A DNA stretch of 64,000 nt from Bursaphelenchus xylophilus (Eukaryota; Nematoda; Chromadorea; Rhabditida; Aphelenchoididae), in assembly GCA_904066235.2 (NCBI GenBank), contig CAJFCV020000002.1, positions 8,184,001 through 8,248,000 on the forward strand, written 5' to 3'. Position 1 is the stretch's first letter, and each line of letters starts with the position of its first letter. This document shows, in pieces, positions 45,945 to 58,618 of this stretch. The notes under the pieces were generated by a model, which had not been told where the DNA came from, searched no databases, and worked only from the letters and a program-made list of their open reading frames with translations. The position numbers were made by a program, and so were the translations under genes.

Positions 45945-48900
45945 CTATAGATGTTTCATGGCGCCACGGCACTCGGAGCAATGAAGGCAAGGGTCAAAGG
46001 GTTCGGGGGCGTCATGAATAAGGCTAGCAAATTGTTTCAAATCTTCGGGTTTGGGTTCGGATTCCCTCAGTTCATTCAGGAACTGGATCAGTTTATGGAT
46101 GGCGCAGTTCTCGGGGCCTGGAGGTCGTTCTGGGCCCAAATCTTCTCTTCGAGACTTGTGACGATCACCCGGACTATCTGGATCGACCAATCCGGCTTCG
46201 ATCAGCGAGTCATGAATCCGTTCTTGCGGTGATTCTGATCTGTATTTCTCTTCTTTCTCAACTCTGCTCTGATGATCTTTATCAACTAGGCCTGCCTCCT
46301 CCAAAGAAGCTTCCAATCGTTCTTCTTTCGAGGGTTCATCCACCAACTCCGCATGAATTCTGTAGCTTTTCTTCAGAGTCCCCACCAATATCGATACAAA
46401 TTGGATTAGTTGTTGCTAAAAAATGCAATTTCAATACCCATGTCCAATTTTTCAATCGAAAAATATTCAAATAATAAAACCCAATGTTCTCTTTTTCCAA
46501 AACCCCCAAAAATAATGGGTTTCCTTCCTTAATTTCTCTTTCATAACCTTATTTTAGACCCTACTTTGAACTCACCTTTGTCTGTTCGCTATAACATCTC
46601 CAATCCTCTGCATTTTGTTCTTGTTCCTTCAACTTCTCCTTGATCTTTTCTCTCTGTATCCGATACAGTTGAATATAATCTCCGATGCTTTCATTTTCGC
46701 TTTCCACATGTGTTAGCCAGTACTGTAACTGCTTGTTTTTCTCCACAAGCTGTTGTATTTCCACTCTCAACTTCTGATTTTCGAGTTCCGTCATTTTGTG
46801 GGTGTCAATCGCCGTCCCAAGGGCTTTTCTGATCCTTTTCACTGTCTCCGTCTCTCCAGGGCCGGGGTTTTGGAGGAAATGGTCCAATGAGCCATTCATA
46901 TCGTCGGCTTGCGAGATGGAAGCGTCCGAATCCGAGGCGTCAGAATCACCTGAATCCGATTCCGAGTCGGAGTTATCAACTTTCGGGAATTGATGGTCAT
47001 GGTAATGAGGATGTGGGTGTGGATGAGGGATCTCCAAGTTCCCACGATGAGGGGTTCCATAATAATTCGGATTCTCAATGTATTGACTGCTCTCTGGTCG
47101 GGAATTCTCATTAATAGCTTGATCTAAAACCAATAAAATTTAGTCTCCATCCCAAATAAGCAATTTTGTAACCTCTCTTTCCTTACCTTCATCTTCTCTC
47201 TCCACCGTTTCCTCGTGTTGTTCATTGTTTACTTCCATTTCTTCCGTCTCCAGTGCTTCCTTCGCGGCCGTTTGCAGGGCCGTTTCCAATACTGCTGGAG
47301 ATGGGAGATTCTTGGCCAGATCTTGATCCACCATTGTTGAGGCATCGTTTTTAGGGGTTGGCGGAGGAGGAACCGTTCCATTATGTTGATGATGATGACT
47401 TGGGAGCCTATTAACAATAATATCCGGGAGTTCCGTGAGCTGGTCCAATTCCTCTGCAGCCGTATGGGGATGATATTTCTTGATCTGAAACTCACAATTC
47501 ACATATCCAAATTGAAAATTTCATCATTATGTACATGCCCAAAAACACTCACAATTCTCTTGATGGCCTTGGAAATCTCGATCAATTGTCGATTATGATC
47601 TTCCGAGAGATATCCCATGCTTTCAATATGTTTCTCTAATAACTCTGGGACAATCGGAAGATCGTAAGCTTGCTTTTGAAATTCATCCACACTTTGGGAT
47701 GCCTGATGGTTTCCATTCGAGTCCTAAAAATCAAGAATAAAACCAAAACTTTCTTCTCCTACCATTTCCTCCAACCTTTTGCTCAAGTTCTTAACCATGG
47801 CCACAGCCCTTTGTCTCTCATCTTCCTGCTCGGCGCATCGATTAGTCACCTCTACGAGTCGATCCTGAAGTTCTCCCAACTGTTCTTTTAAGTCCATATT
47901 CTGTGCCACAGCTCTCGAAACGGTCGCTCGTTCATTCTGAAGTTGCTCGGCCAAGGATTTGAAATCCGCATTCAGTTTCTCATCTCTTTTTAATTCTTCC
48001 TTCAATCTTTGGAGAGTTTTCGACTTTTCCTCCAGATTATTTGAGAGTTCGTTTACTTTTTCGTCCTTCACTGCAATGGCCTTGTTCAGTTCGCTGATTA
48101 AAGCGGCCTGCTCGTTGAATTCGTGTTCCAATTTTTGCAGGCTGTTCTTCAGGGCTTCATGTTCCTCTTTACCGACTTTATCTTCAAAAATGGGCTCAAC
48201 AGTAGCCTGGAGAATCTCTTTGCCATCTTCTCGCTTCACGAGGGACTGTTGGGTTTGGCGACGGAACATTTCCAGTTCTTCTTGGAGATAGCACTTGGCC
48301 GTTTCTGCATTCTGATGCTTCGATTTTAAATCATGAAGCTAAAACGATAACAAAATTATATTCAAAGAGCCATAGTACACCAACAAACGGTCGAACAAAC
48401 TTTCTCATCATATTTTGTACCTACTACAATATCCAAACCGACTCACCTCGTCTTCCAAAACTCTAATTCTGTCCTTTGTTTGTTGCAAACACTCACTATA
48501 ATATTGCTTTGCCCCATTATTCTCATCTGTCAGCTTCTGAATGATCATTCTATTCTTTGCAATCTCCATTTCGAATCGTTTCTTCTCCTCAGCAAACGCT
48601 TCTATTGTGTGACCAGCATCGTTATCCGATAAGTTCTTGGATAACTGTCGAATATATATTTCCTTCATTCCCAATTCATGCCGAAGTTGATCTAGCGCAG
48701 CTTGAAGGCCTTCTTTCTCTTGATAAACATAGCGCAGACGATTCTAAAAACGGAAATTTCAATAATTTAAAGTAATCTTACCTGTACGTCATTTTTATCT
48801 TGGTTTAAGACAACAATTTTGGCTTCGAGGTCGCTATTTTCCTTTCGTTGATCGGAAAGAGCTTCGGCTTGAGCTGTCACCCTTTCCGATAGCTTCTTAT

Positions 48901-49766
48901 TCTCTTCCATCAAACTATTTATTTTGAAACTGTCTGTGGATGGACCTGAAAGTAATAAAATTGGCCTCGATCATTAGGATCCAATTTTAAGAAAGACAAT
49001 TTTCTTACCGGTGATTCCTCGATGCCTAAACATCTCCAACTCAGCGTCAAGAGCTTTAGAATGAGCCTTTACATTTCGAACTTCAGTCTGTAAGGCGGTC
49101 TTCTCCTGAACCGCTATTGCCAACGCCGTTTGTAATTGCACGATCTGCCGGTTTGTCTCTTCTGACCGTCCCTGCTGCGAATTCTGCTCAACCAACTTAT
49201 TGTAGGCTTCGTAGATTTGAACATAGTGATTATGCTGAAATATATACCGTAGGTTTTTGTTTGACCTCAAGTATAACATAAAACAAAATATTTAAAAGGC
49301 AAAACGTACAAGTGAATTCAATTTAGTTGTAGTTTCATTGAGGTACTTGTCCTTCTCAGCCAACGCGGCTTTTAAGCTTGTAATCTCGGCGTTCTGCAAT
49401 TTATAGGCAATGAAAATATTTTCTGAGGTATCTAAACCAAGAACAGCACAAATTTTAAACCGCTTACCATGCTTGGCTCAGCGTGATCCACATTCACAAA
49501 CGAAGAACTCCTCGAAGAATGTAATGATCCGTTTAACGAGCTGGTATTCACAAAAACCGTAGAGCTCTGATTGGAATGTTGCGATACTTGTTGTTCTGGA
49601 GTGTAATTATTGGCAGAGCGACTGGATACCTCTTCCTTTTGTTCAGTTTGACGATTTTGGAACTTTGACAACTATACACTGCATATTCAAAACCGAATCG
49701 AGTACTTACAAGCTTTTTAGCATGCGCCAAGCGGGCTTCTGCCTCTTGATTTACAGCACTATCCAT
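45945..49766 (-). CDS. GM130/GOLGA2-type golgin
   Basis: About eleven exons from ATG 49766 to stop 45945 encode roughly 1,030 residues. The N-terminus has EARLAHAKKLLSKFQNRQ, matching the basic start shared by golgin A proteins, where GM130 binds p115. Long coiled coils fill the middle (for example IYEAYNKLVEQN, LEHEFNEQAALISELNKAI). An acidic, Ser/Asp-rich spacer (SDSESDSGDSDASDSD) follows. Then comes the conserved block QYWLTHVESENESIGDYIQL and YRIQREKIKEKL, which corresponds to the C-terminal golgin A homology. The tail contains repeated EAGLVD units, a Cys cluster (CLHCSECRGAMKHL) and the stop. The protein should tether vesicles at the cis-Golgi. A TCCTAG acceptor just upstream of the ATG fits spliced-leader addition. 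A head-to-head arrangement with NDUFA2 leaves 363 bp. Confidence 0.85.
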
Positions 49767-50129
49767 AATACCATAAATAACTAGGAAAAATAACAGTCCA
49801 ATCAATAATTTACCATAGTTCAGCCGGTTGTTCTCGTGGGAAATAACCAGTTCTTGTTGTTCCGAGAATTCCACGTCGAAAATCCGAAAAAAGTCGTTAG
49901 AAACGGAAGGCCAAGCTAAACGCGTTGATGCCAAAAAACCAGGAACTTCAATTTGCGATTTTTCCAAAGTCTCGGGCGCAGCTTGTCAAATAAAATTTTC
50001 TTCTTTGGCGAGATTTTCATAGCAAGTCTAATATTGCGACTTTCCTTTACCGTTTTATCGTATTCAACTCGCCAGCGATTTACATATAATCTTTGCCATA
50101 CCTAACGTATGATTTTATATTTTTTTAGG
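49767..50129. promoter_or_regulatory. Bidirectional promoter, golgin/NDUFA2
   Basis: These 363 bp separate the divergent start codons of the golgin (minus) and NDUFA2 (plus). A run ending TTTTTTTAG directly before the NDUFA2 ATG is a spliced-leader type acceptor. No other element was identified. Confidence 0.5.
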
Positions 50130-50702
50130 ATGTCCGGCATCCGGTTGGCTGGTTCCGCTCTCCGCGAGCTTCGAATTCATTTGTGCCAAAAGTCCGATGC
50201 AAGCAAAGGAGTCCGTGACTTTTTATTGAAGGAATATGCCCCGTTGAAGAAGAGTAATGCTGATTTCCCGATCTTGATCAGAGAGTGTTCGGGTATTCTA
50301 CCTAAGGTTTGGGCTCGGTGAGTTCGTTTTGTTTTTTGGATTATTGTTTAGGAAGTTGAATCTTGCGGTAAGGGTTTTGCTTTGGGTCGAGTGAGGCTTA
50401 CTAGAATGGACGTTTAGTTCTTTAGAAACTTCCCGCATTTGGTTAGGTAACTAAAGTGTTGACATTTTATGATTTATCTCAGATTACTTTAACATAGTAA
50501 GTGTCAGGTTGATTTATCGAGTTTTGATCGGAGATTGGAAAGGTCCCCGCGGAGTTTGTATTTTTTTGTACAACGTTTACTTGATTTACTGATTATTTTT
50601 CGTTTTAGGTACGACTTTGGCGTTGAACGAGTAGTTGAATTGGAAAATAAGTCCGCCGATCAAGTCCGAGCCGTCATTAGCGATCTGGCTGCCTCGCGGT
50701 AG
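50130..50702 (+). CDS. Complex I subunit NDUFA2 (B8)
   Basis: Two exons (50130-50317, 50609-50702) encode 93 residues, close to the usual ~99. The L51/S25/CI-B8 thioredoxin-like domain spans the protein. It starts [20 protein letters not shown] and continues with [20 protein letters not shown] and [19 protein letters not shown], all typical of NDUFA2. It is an accessory subunit on the matrix arm of mitochondrial NADH dehydrogenase. The chosen ATG follows the acceptor TTTTTTTAG by one base. AATAAA lies about 30 bases after the stop. The gene is intact. Confidence 0.95.
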
Positions 50703-50876
50703 ATTGTAATGTAGAAATATTAAGTCCTCAATAAAAGATTTATATAGGTATCTTCATTAGTATGCTTTCCAATCTTGAGGGTATATTATAACCCCTCAAA
50801 TCTATGTATATTACGATTTATTGAGCAATATTACATTTGTTATGCGAAAACTACAGTCTAATGGAAATATACAGGT

Positions 50877-52790
50877 TTAGTTGGTTTTCTTTTTCTTATC
50901 CACCTTAGGCTTCTTGGAGAAGGCGTATCGGAAGGCGCTAACCACCAGCCAGATCAGCCCTCTGACCAAGAGTTTCAATGTGTGATGGATAATATAGACG
51001 ATGAGGGTGATGGTTGACAATAGGAAAGCGATTACATCGACCAGGAAGTATTGCAAAATATTCAAATCATCAGCTCCTGATCGAGCATGGGGAATTTCTT
51101 GATGGCGGATGATAAATTCAACCCAGAATGCAGCATGAGTTAATTCTGTGTATGGGACATCAGTTACCATGTCCTGAATTTGGTATTTAAGACTCGTTTA
51201 AATAATTACCTGGAAGATCAACGCTTCTTCCTTGAAGGTTTGAACATAGATCCTATTCAAAGCCGAGATGATCTGCTTCTCACTCGGCCTCTTTGTACTC
51301 AATAATAACCCAGCATGTCTAGCAGTCACCCTCAACAAGTTGTCCTTATTATTTATGGTCAATGGCCATCCAATCACGGGAACTCCATGCCAAACACTCT
51401 CCATTACACTGTTGACTCCGCCATGGGAAATGTGAGCCTTACATTGTTTATGACCCAACAGATCTTGAAGAGGCAGCCATTTGACAGTCAATAAATTGCT
51501 TGGGGCATTCGTGAGGCTGCCTTCGAATTGCCAGATAAATTGGATGTTCGGCTTGGATTTGATAGCAGCCAATAGATTCTGAATAACATCTTCTGGGGCA
51601 TGCTTCCATTGAGCGGAATGGCCAGAGCTGATGACAACAAACCCATCGACTTCGTTCGATTTGGCAATGAAATCAGTAAATTTCTGGAAAAAATTTAATT
51701 TATACTCTAAAATCAGTTAGTTCCCACCTTATCCAATGGCTTGGCCTTTCGGCAATGAGTGCAGCCTACAAAGTTGACTCTTGGCATATAAGGCCGGGCA
51801 AAGTCGAAGATTGGGAAGTGGTTCACAAAGTTCAAACTGGCATTCCTTTCCATGTAAAACGCCTCGGGCAATTTGTGATTCAGGAAATGTTTCTTGGCCA
51901 ATTCATCGACCAACGGGAGAACCACTCTGTGATGGGTGTACAAATTGTGGGCGTATTGGGCCAGGTTTTTGGAGCGTTCCAGGAAATCCATTTCTTCGGT
52001 GAGACCAGAACCGGGGGCTGGAATGTAACTGGGAGGGCTGGGGGAATGGTGGGACCATGCTGATTCTGTCCGGAGACCGGTTATGGACCAGTATACGAAT
52101 ACTGACTTTTGAAGGGCTAAAAGTCACGGTAAAATACCTTATTTTAACCAATGATAAAAGTAGAAGAGAAGCAGGGAAATTTGAAGTAAATTTTTCACCC
52201 TCAAAATTCAAATCTCACCAGTATGCAACAGTCCACATGGATTGTAAAGGTCATCAACAACCACCGCATCAAAAGTGGTCTTCACCAGTTTATCGAATAT
52301 CGCCCTCGATTTCTTATCACTCAACACACGGTCGCAGATCTTGACGGAGTTGATCCAGTGATCCCGGCGTTCATTGTCACTCCAATACTCGGGATCCCAT
52401 TGGCGTTTGAATTCGGAATGATTTTTGCGGACATAAAGATCGTATAATCCTTGATCCGGCACGCTGACCTCGACATAAACCTCTTTCACCTTGGCGGGAA
52501 GAGGGTCTGTGGGCTAAAAAAAGATGATTTCATAATGACTAAAAAGGGTTTTTGAAATTGTTTCTGGGGCTAGAATGTAACATGCTGATTAATTGGATCT
52601 GCAGGCTTACTTTTTGGAGGCCATATTCGAACCAAGTGACCTGATGACCTCGTTTGATAAGTTCTTCGGCCAGTGGTTTCATTGTTTCCCGATGAACTGG
52701 CTCCAAAGAACTGGGCGAAATGAGGACATGACCGGCTTCACAGGCCAAGGACGCTCCGGATATTAGTATAATCAACCCAAGAAGCGACAT
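50877..52790 (-). CDS. UDP-glycosyltransferase (UGT family)
   Basis: Five exons (52611-52790, 52219-52513, 51728-52116, 51210-51683, 50877-51173) give 544 residues. A signal peptide ([16 protein letters not shown]) leads into an N-terminal acceptor-binding domain with [20 protein letters not shown]. The C-terminal donor domain carries the UGT signature, [20 protein letters not shown] and [20 protein letters not shown]. Near the C-terminus are a membrane span ([18 protein letters not shown]) and a Lys-rich tail ending KKKKTN, an ER-retention type KKxx. It conjugates sugar from UDP-sugar to small lipophilic compounds in the ER lumen, as in detoxification. The usual P-x-x-x-DQ donor-sugar motif reads PLTINNKDN here, which is unusual. 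No second UGT is visible in the window. Confidence 0.92.
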
Positions 52791-55700
52791 TTTGCTGAAT
52801 TATCCAAGGTTTACGGTTGTAACGGATTTTAAAAGAGAAATTCTCGATAAAAGATGGGGTTTGACTATTGTTAGGCCAAGATACCGCGGTCCGTCATCGC
52901 CCAAGTTTCGCTGACTTTTGGTCAAAACAAGCAGGGGAATGAGTAACTAAAAATGAGGAGACAAAATCGGCCTGGAGATTAAACCCCAAAAAATTGTGAG
53001 GACAAAACTGGAGTTGGGACCAAAATGAGCCTAATCTTCCAAAAGGATGATTTTTTTTTAATTTCTACAACAAACTGATGTCTCCGAGGGCTAAATACAG
53101 TCAAATTCCCTCACGATCAGAAAGTTTTATGTAGTTACGACGATTTTATTTAAAAAACCCTCAAATTCTCCTTTCAAAAACGCCTTCCGTCTTTAATTTT
53201 CCATACCGATAAGCCTAAAAAGCCTTCCAAAATGCACCGTCGGTCACAACGACCAACGTATAGATCATTACGACCTCTTTCCATCATCGATCTCCCCGCC
53301 ACCCCACGAATATTACAAAAGCTCGCGGTTTATATTACAATAGACGGGCACGAGAAAAAGTCTGCCGACCCTTACAGGAAAACCGAGATGGGTGCAAGAA
53401 CGAAGGTTCTTCGGGAGAGAGTGTTGCGTCGAGAACTCCCTCCAATCGATGTAAACCACGATCGGCGCGACTGCGGTGGGGGGAAACTCGTAAATTCGCT
53501 GATGAAAGAGTCTGAACCCGTTCAAAATTAACAAAATTAAGTCTTCTGGGCTAATTAAGTAAGAGGTGCAAAATTCAAAACAAACACCATTTTACTCAAA
53601 ACGGGCTTTATGTTCAGACAGGTAAATTTAAAAAGTAAAATCATATTACTTTAGACGTTTTAGTGGGCAAAAACTCGATTTGAAGCCCTAAAATACGGTA
53701 AAATACTTTAAAAAAGCCCGAATTGAAACATTCACAGCAAAGATAATCCGAATGTTCCAAAATATACGTCTTGCACCCGCTATTTGTCCGCTTAAACCTC
53801 TCGCTTTCACAAAAAAGAAGCGTGAAAGTTCAGGTAACCTGATCTCCACCCTAAGGGCATGAAAATCTCATCACACACTGAAGAAGACAGCACATGATTT
53901 ATGTAAGTGCGAATAAAATTTGGGAATTAATGGAGAAAGTTACGAATCTTCTCCCCCTAAATACCTTGCATTACGCACTGTGCGCCTCTTTTCTTTTCTG
54001 CACAGACTAGAGCAGAAGCTACACAAAGGTTGTTATCACTCGATCACGCATGCAAAAACGTATGTGCAGGAAATTACATCAAATGAAGATTGTCGAAGGT
54101 ACTTTTTTTTGTGTGATTACAATTGTGGATAAGTTACAGTATCTTGTAATAAAAAATAATGTTTTTGATTGGCTTTCATGCCATCCAAACTAACAATAAT
54201 TATTTCTTGCTCGTTTATTTTTCTAGGCAAAGCATTTTGCGATCACACAAAGTCATAAACCAGATATCTGTCAGAATTCGGTAATATTTTCTTCGGACAA
54301 GGTCATGAACAACATACAATACCTATATTTCGATTGGATTCTGCTACTCGAAGAAACTGTCTTACAAAATGCCGTAGAATTTTATCGCATGACAATAAAT
54401 GACGATAAGAGCTTGTTTTTATCAAAAGGTCTCTTTGAGTTCCATGATAACAATTTTTATTCGGGCGCAGTTCGCGGCTGGTTTCGCAAAACGTGAGGGC
54501 GCAGTGGCCAAAGAGAACGGATAGATTGGAGAAACGTAAACAAGATTCGTTTGCGAAACAGCCGAAAGGAACGTTTGCAAACGCGAGAACATCAGAGGGC
54601 ATACCAAGGACGGTGTTCCATTTTCCGCTCTTGTGTCACTTCTTTTTTGCACTCATTTTTTGAGTTTTTGGTCGGCAATGGAGGTTCTTTCTTCAATTTT
54701 TGGCTATTTCAAGGTATGCGCCCGTTTCGAAAGTTACTTGTTCCTGTTCTAACTTTGATTCACATTGTTTTAGGTGGACTAATGGGCTTAATTTGAGTTT
54801 TTGCGTGAATTTGTCGAAAGTTTGTGAGGTTTCAAGTTGTTTTCCTGTCTTTATTCCACCAGAAAGGGAAATGCAACCGCAGTTTCAGTATGAAGCGAGT
54901 AGTAAGCAAGGAATCAGCTAAAATGTTAGAACAATGGGCTTCTTCAACCGGGGGTAAAAGAGAAAATTGATTTCTTGATTTTTTTGGATGTACGCGGGAT
55001 CATTGATATTTGGTACCTTTATTATGGTGAATATGGCAAGATCTCTTGATGCTATCGCTGATTTTTTTTCCATTTTCTCTTATAAGCTTTATAATGGCAT
55101 TAGAAGTATGATTTGCATTTGCGTTTTCTGTCGGGCATCTTATCGGACAACCACCGATATTATCTTATCACTCGTTAGGTAAGGTAACCTTCCTCATTAG
55201 GGTTTCTCGAATTTTCTGCTGCAAAATTATGCAACAAGCGATCTTTGCTTGGTTCTACGCTAGTTCCTTTAGATTTTACTAACATAAGGCCATCTTTTTT
55301 GGAGGGTCAGTGAGCTCCTGCTCTTTCTCAACTTGTTTACTGTTTTCAATGCGAGAGAAATAAAAACATTCTTTTGCAATCCTTTGGGAGAGAGAAACAG
55401 TTCCATTGATGTTTATTTTGAAAGGGTTGGGGTCGAGGTGTTGAGAGTCTGATTTGTCAAATGTAATGTTAATGGATTTAAATTTTTTGGATATGACTTT
55501 TAGGTATGAACAATCTTTTACAATAAGGGGTTCTTCAGAACAGCTATATTTTTATGTCCTGTAGTTTGTTCCTTCAAAACGATCTTTTATTAGAGATTAT
55601 TTTATTGTGTTCGTTTTTGTGTGCCAGTGATAACAGGAAGCTTAGAATGTTTACAACGGAGAGAAGTCGAGAGCGAATTACACCAAAAACCCTCCAAATA

Positions 55701-55920
55701 ACGTGTTTTGTAGTTCCAAAAAATGGGAAAGATGATGATTTTTAAGTCCCCCCTAAAGACCCATCTTGTTTATTTTTGTGTTCTAAACAGTTCTCAATCG
55801 ATTGTTCTCGAATGTTAACTATCTTTGTAAATTGCCGATCAAACTAACTTTCCCGTTCAGTCAATATCAATAGCAATATTTTCGATCACCAGTGTTTGTT
55901 TTCAGGTCAGTGCAGCAACT
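52791..55920. other. Gene-poor stretch
   Basis: About 3.1 kb between the UGT and superoxide dismutase, which point away from each other, so both promoters should lie here. Frames at 53232-53531, 54303-54602 and 54551-54921 have no domain, signal or convincing splice partner. No repeat was identified. Confidence 0.5.
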
Positions 55921-56612
55921 ATGTCCAACCGAGCCGTCGCTATTCTTCAAGGAGATTCCAACGTCTCTGGAGTTGTCTGGTTTACTCAGGTAGGTGCTGA
56001 GCACAGAAAACTTGATTAGATTTTTTGTTTTTATATTAGGTGATGAGATTATGCAATAATATAAGCGGAGGTTATAAGGACTTATGCGGTTGTTTTTTCA
56101 GAAAGACGGAGGAGTGCAAGTCGATGGTGAGATTAAGGGATTGACCCCAGGAAAGCACGGATTCCATGTTCATCAATGGGGCGACCGAACCAACGGGTGC
56201 ATCAGCGCCGGACCTCACTTCAACCCTTTCAAGAAGACTCATGCTGGACCACAGGTAAGCAATTTTTGATACTGTTTTTAATTTAGATCTGAGAAATCAA
56301 AATTTGTAAAAAGTTGCGGATAATCTGGCTTGGCTTGAATAAGAGGCTTTCTCTTTTTAGGATTCCGACCGTCATGCCGGCGATCTTGGAAATGTGGAAG
56401 CCGATGCCAGCGGTGTGGCCAAGTTCTCATTCGTGGATAAGGTCATCTCTCTGAGTGGCGAAACCAATGTTGTTGGACGTTCTCTCGTCATCCACGCCGG
56501 CGAAGATGATCTGGGAAGAGGCCAGGGGGACAAGAAGGAAGAGTCCCTCAAGACTGGAAATGCCGGAGCCCGCGCCGCCTGCGGTGTTATTGGATTGGCC
56601 GAGCCCCAATGA
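55921..56612 (+). CDS. sod-1: Cu/Zn superoxide dismutase, cytosolic type
   Basis: Three exons (55921-55989, 56102-56254, 56361-56612) give 157 residues with no signal peptide, so this is the cytosolic form. It converts superoxide to hydrogen peroxide and oxygen. Copper ligands are His45, His47, His62 and His119; zinc ligands are His62, His70, His79 and Asp82. Cys56 and Cys148 form the conserved disulfide and Arg145 guides substrate; all are present. The electrostatic loop has a Lys/Gly/Asp-rich stretch ([10 protein letters not shown]) instead of the more usual shorter sequence. An acceptor TTTTCAG about 16 bases before the ATG suggests spliced-leader addition. AATAAA is at 56712-56717. The CTR copper transporters lie 6-7 kb away. 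Confidence 0.97.
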
Positions 56613-57667
56613 CTAGATGAACCCCCTAAGGCTTCCATGTAAGCATTGATATACTCTTATTTTGAACTGTATTCTCCTATTGAGTTTTATATGGCCTTGT
56701 TTATTCTTCAAAATAAATGATATAATTTTAAATGGGATACTGTTTTTTGAGGTTTTAGTAAGGTAAAGTTTATTGAAGGAAATGTAATGCGAAACGATTA
56801 GAGACATACATCATCGCGGTTACGGTAACGATTACAATAGATCATCTCGTTCTTTTGTAATCACTAGTAAATATCCTTTTTCGAGGAAGTAATCGGCGCG
56901 TTAACACGCCCTTTAACTCATCCAACAGACGATTTTTTTCGCATTTCTCGATCGCTTCCTTCCTTTTTTCGTTGCCAAAAAGTCAACAGGATCTTCTTTG
57001 AAGTCCACCCACTCTCCCCGACGCCCGATATCTCTTGAACTCCTTAATCGGTCTTACGTCTCTTCAGCGGATCACGTAACCATCACTTATCAACGCCGGC
57101 TTTCCTTATCACCAGCGCGACTCGTTCGGAAGCTTTCGTTGATGAGTTCGTCGCTGAATCCCCGCGCTCCCTGCGCGCTCTCCGCGAAGGCCGCGTTCGC
57201 TGCGCAAAAAACGTCTTCATGGACTGGTTGAAGCGCTGAAACGGGATTTGCGGATGGGTGTTGGTGGAGAAACCCAAACCCCGCTTTTCTACACCCGCCC
57301 TTGGGGCGTATTTAAGCGCGGCTGGTCGGAAATGGTGGATAGTATCGGGCTTGTGCAATCAGCACTTCATCGGGTTTACTCGCGTCGGCTTTGCGGTAAA
57401 TTAGATGGGGATCTTTCGGAGTAAATAGCGGGATACGGGAGGCGCTTGGGATGTCAGAGATTCCCCAAATTTTTCGCAAACTAGACACGCCAATTTTGGC
57501 TTGTTTTAAATCAGTTATTTACCGTGACCGCTCAACTTCCTTGCTAAAAAAGTGAAGTTACCGTATTCTTGATTTCCCACGCTTATAATCGCGTATAAAA
57601 TACCTTCCCTTTTCCCAAATTTACCTTTTCTTCCAGCCGTTCGCACCCCAGGCGCACCGGCCTCAGA
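56613..57667. promoter_or_regulatory. Collagen upstream region with TATA box
   Basis: About 1.05 kb without a gene. TATAAAAT at 57594-57601 lies 67 bp before the collagen ATG and is a credible core promoter. A second, weaker 'tatttaag' lies near 57308. Nothing else is recognised. Confidence 0.5.
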
Positions 57668-58618
57668 ATGGAGTATAAACAGCCGATCGTGGCTGCCGAG
57701 TACGGCAGCGGAGAAACCGATGAGCACCGTCAGCTGAGACGTGTCGCTTTCTTCGCCATCGTTGTGTCCACCGCCGCGGTGATCGCGTCGGTCATCACTC
57801 TCCCACTCCTCTACAGCTACGTGGCCAGCTTCCAGAGCCATTTGGTCATCGAGACCGACTTCTGCAAGGGCCGCGCCCGCGACATGTTCACCGAAATGTC
57901 CATCCTCCACAAGCAGGGCTTCGGCTCCGCTCGTGCCAAGCGTCAGTACAACAGTGCCGGCGGCCCAAGCGGTGGATCCTCCCCCAACAGCGGCTATGGT
58001 CCAGTGATTGCGGCCGAAGCGCCAGCCGCCTGCTGCCCATGCCAACAGGGACCACCCGGCCCACCAGGACCTCCCGGAGACGCCGGAGATGCCGGTCTGG
58101 ACGGACGCGACGGACAAGACGGTCTTGACGGACGTGACGGTCAAATCCTCAAGAGCGCCATCCCACAAGAGCCTTGCATCATCTGCCCACCCGGACCACC
58201 AGGATCCCAAGGATCTCCCGGACAAAAGGGACCCCGCGGACCCAAGGGAGCCCCCGGAGACAACGGAAAGGACGGAAACAAGGGAGAAGCCGGTCTCCAA
58301 GGACCTCTCGGACTTCAAGGACCAGTCGGACCACCCGGCCCACCAGGACCAGTCGGTGCTCCAGGACGTTTGGTTCAAGTCAACGGCCCCGCCGGACCCC
58401 AAGGAGTCCAAGGACCACCCGGAAACGCCGGACCCAAGGGAGTCCCCGGCCAAGACGGAACCAACTCCGTCGGACCATCCGGAGCTCCAGGAGCCCCAGG
58501 AAACGCCGGACCTCAAGGAAACCCCGGACCTGCCGGACCCCCCGGAGTTGCTGGAGAAGCCGGAGAACAAGGCAGCTGTACCCACTGCCCTCCCCCACGT
58601 ACCCCTCCAGGATACTAG
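57668..58618 (+). CDS. Cuticle collagen
   Basis: A single exon encodes 316 residues. The N-terminal nematode cuticle collagen domain spans a membrane-type segment ([20 protein letters not shown]) and [16 protein letters not shown] subtilisin-like processing site (ARAKR) follows near residue 90. Two Gly-X-Y blocks are separated by a short non-collagen gap with Cys. Cysteine clusters CCPC, CIIC and the C-terminal CTHC frame the helices and fit the usual disulfide and trimerisation scheme. It is secreted by hypodermis and cross-linked into cuticle. GC-rich, strongly biased codons (GGA, CCC, AAG) differ from neighbouring genes and imply high expression. The lack of introns is notable here. Assignment to a specific col gene is not possible. 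Confidence 0.96.
   Translation: MEYKQPIVAAEYGSGETDEHRQLRRVAFFAIVVSTAAVIASVITLPLLYSYVASFQSHLVIETDFCKGRARDMFTEMSILHKQGFGSARAKRQYNSAGGPSGGSSPNSGYGPVIAAEAPAACCPCQQGPPGPPGPPGDAGDAGLDGRDGQDGLDGRDGQILKSAIPQEPCIICPPGPPGSQGSPGQKGPRGPKGAPGDNGKDGNKGEAGLQGPLGLQGPVGPPGPPGPVGAPGRLVQVNGPAGPQGVQGPPGNAGPKGVPGQDGTNSVGPSGAPGAPGNAGPQGNPGPAGPPGVAGEAGEQGSCTHCPPPRTPPGY

Noticed and set aside
49548..49967. Alternative upstream start for the golgin (MEKSQIEVPGF...)
   Set aside because: That frame crosses the intron between exons 1 and 2 and does not join the golgin reading frame, whereas ATG 49766 gives the expected basic golgin N-terminus.
53232..53531. 99-aa plus-strand Arg-rich frame upstream of the UGT
   Set aside because: Isolated frame with random-like composition and an equally open antisense frame.
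57515..58585. 356-aa minus-strand open frame rich in Ser, Gly and Trp
   Set aside because: It is the antisense of the cuticle collagen; Gly-Pro codon bias keeps the reverse strand free of stops. It has no signal or domain.
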